From: Prevotellaceae bacterium | GTDB lineage: Bacteria; Bacteroidota; Bacteroidia; Bacteroidales; UBA932 | Direction of reading: 5' to 3' | Assembly (NCBI GenBank): GCA_031259655.1 | Contig: JAIRLF010000334.1 | Coordinates: forward strand, 1-6,473 | DNA: 6,473 bases | Shown here: one piece after another, positions 6,249 to 6,473 of the stretch | How the letters are laid out: every line of letters starts with the position of its first letter | How positions within the stretch are numbered: position 1 is the first letter of the stretch | Notes under the pieces: generated by a model | Told to the model about the DNA's origin: nothing | The model's database searches: none | The model's input: only the letters and a program-made list of their open reading frames with translations | Program-made: the position numbers and the translations under genes

Positions 6249-6254
6249 CACAAC
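6226..6254. promoter_or_regulatory. Operator-like perfect 10-bp inverted repeat over the integrase promoter
   Basis: GTTGTGCAAA (6226-6235) and TTTGCACAAC (6245-6254) are perfect inverse complements separated by 9 bp. The right arm covers the second half of the -7 box and reaches the predicted transcription start; the left arm lies between the -33 and -7 elements. A dimeric protein bound here would block RNA polymerase, so it looks like a repressor operator or an integrase auto-regulatory or arm site. The sequence is seen; the function is inferred. Confidence 0.55.
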
Positions 6255-6271
6255 GATTTAAATGCGATATT

Positions 6272-6473
6272 ATGCCCACAGTGAAGGTATTTATTAGGAC
6301 GACATCCGGCAAAAAGGATGTAAATGTGCGCTTCAGGTATTCGGATGGGCGCAGGATTCAACTCTTTCATAAGAGCGAGATATTAATCAATCCGGATGTT
6401 TTTGATAAAAAACGGGAATGTGTCAAAGCGAAAATCGTTTTCGACGCCGAGAAACGAAAGAAGATTGACAGGT
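6272..6473 (+). CDS. Tyrosine recombinase (site-specific integrase), N-terminal fragment
   Basis: Sixty-seven codons from ATG 6272 run off the right edge. The peptide begins MPTVKVFIRTTSGKKDVNVR and continues FRYSDGRRIQLFHKSEILI, then NPDVFDKKRE and KAKIVFDAEKRKKI. This is the N-terminal Arm-DNA-binding domain of Bacteroidetes tyrosine-type integrases (Arm-DNA-bind_5 type), a small three-stranded fold that contacts arm sites in the attachment DNA. The core-binding and catalytic domains (R-H-R-Y) lie outside the window, so activity cannot be judged. Such enzymes move conjugative or mobilisable elements and also drive DNA inversions in this phylum. The short leader lacks a Shine-Dalgarno motif. 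The start is supported by the family N-terminus and by the promoter 24 bp upstream. Its position suggests the edge of an accessory element extending rightward. Confidence 0.85.
   Translation, partial: MPTVKVFIRTTSGKKDVNVRFRYSDGRRIQLFHKSEILINPDVFDKKRECVKAKIVFDAEKRKKIDR

Larger units (their letters stand above)
5537..6271. other. Repeat-rich intergenic region between the lipoprotein gene and the integrase gene
   Basis: This 735-bp stretch separates two divergently transcribed genes and shows no gene I would support. In order it holds an AT-rich upstream region of the lipoprotein operon with a candidate promoter (about 5609-5616), three 59-bp repeats (5728-5905), three 21-bp repeats (5956-6018), a 15-bp inverted repeat (6030-6066), a small GC hairpin (6073-6089), an AT hairpin (6102-6127), three ATGTTG motifs (6200, 6213, 6224), and the integrase promoter with its inverted repeat. 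The 68-codon frame across the repeats (5818-6024) is a by-product of the repeats. Confidence 0.8.

Noticed and set aside
6188..6370. 60-codon - strand frame across the integrase start
   Set aside because: It overlaps the integrase promoter and the recognised Arm-DNA-binding N-terminus on the other strand and has no recognisable similarity.

Overview
The window looks like a chromosomal segment from a member of the Bacteroidota, most likely Bacteroidales. The evidence is: an F1 ATP synthase alpha subunit with Bacteroidetes-type wording; a PCMD-type lipoprotein paired with a PorT-like outer-membrane barrel; an integrase start of the Bacteroidetes Arm-DNA-binding type; promoter candidates of the Bacteroidetes kind (TAnnTTTG); and almost no Shine-Dalgarno sequences. 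The species cannot be named from this sequence.

Layout from left to right. (1) 1-221 is the 3' end of an RluA-family pseudouridine synthase gene on the + strand. (2) 222-750 has no confident gene. It is dominated by a 22/44-bp tandem repeat array (302-617) and ends in a candidate promoter. (3) 751-2346 is atpA, complete and apparently alone: neither atpH/atpF upstream nor atpG downstream, which normally flank it. (4) 2369-5536 is a two-gene - strand unit convergent with atpA. A 789-residue lipoprotein, with five tandem immunoglobulin-like repeats and a C-terminal PCMD domain, comes first, then a 256-residue outer-membrane beta-barrel protein 27 bp downstream. (5) 5537-6271 is a 735-bp non-coding stretch packed with repeats: three near-identical 59-bp units, three exact 21-bp units, a 15-bp inverted repeat, two hairpins, and a promoter overlapped by a perfect 10-bp inverted repeat. 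(6) 6272-6473 is the first 67 codons of a tyrosine-recombinase (site-specific integrase) gene that runs off the window.

How it fits together. AtpA belongs to central energy metabolism. The lipoprotein/barrel pair is a typical Bacteroidales cell-envelope pair of unknown substrate. The repeat-rich stretch followed by an integrase suggests that the right end is the border of an integrated or accessory element. The points most worth a second look are the orphaned atpA behind a phased A-tract repeat array, and the operator-like inverted repeat over the integrase promoter.
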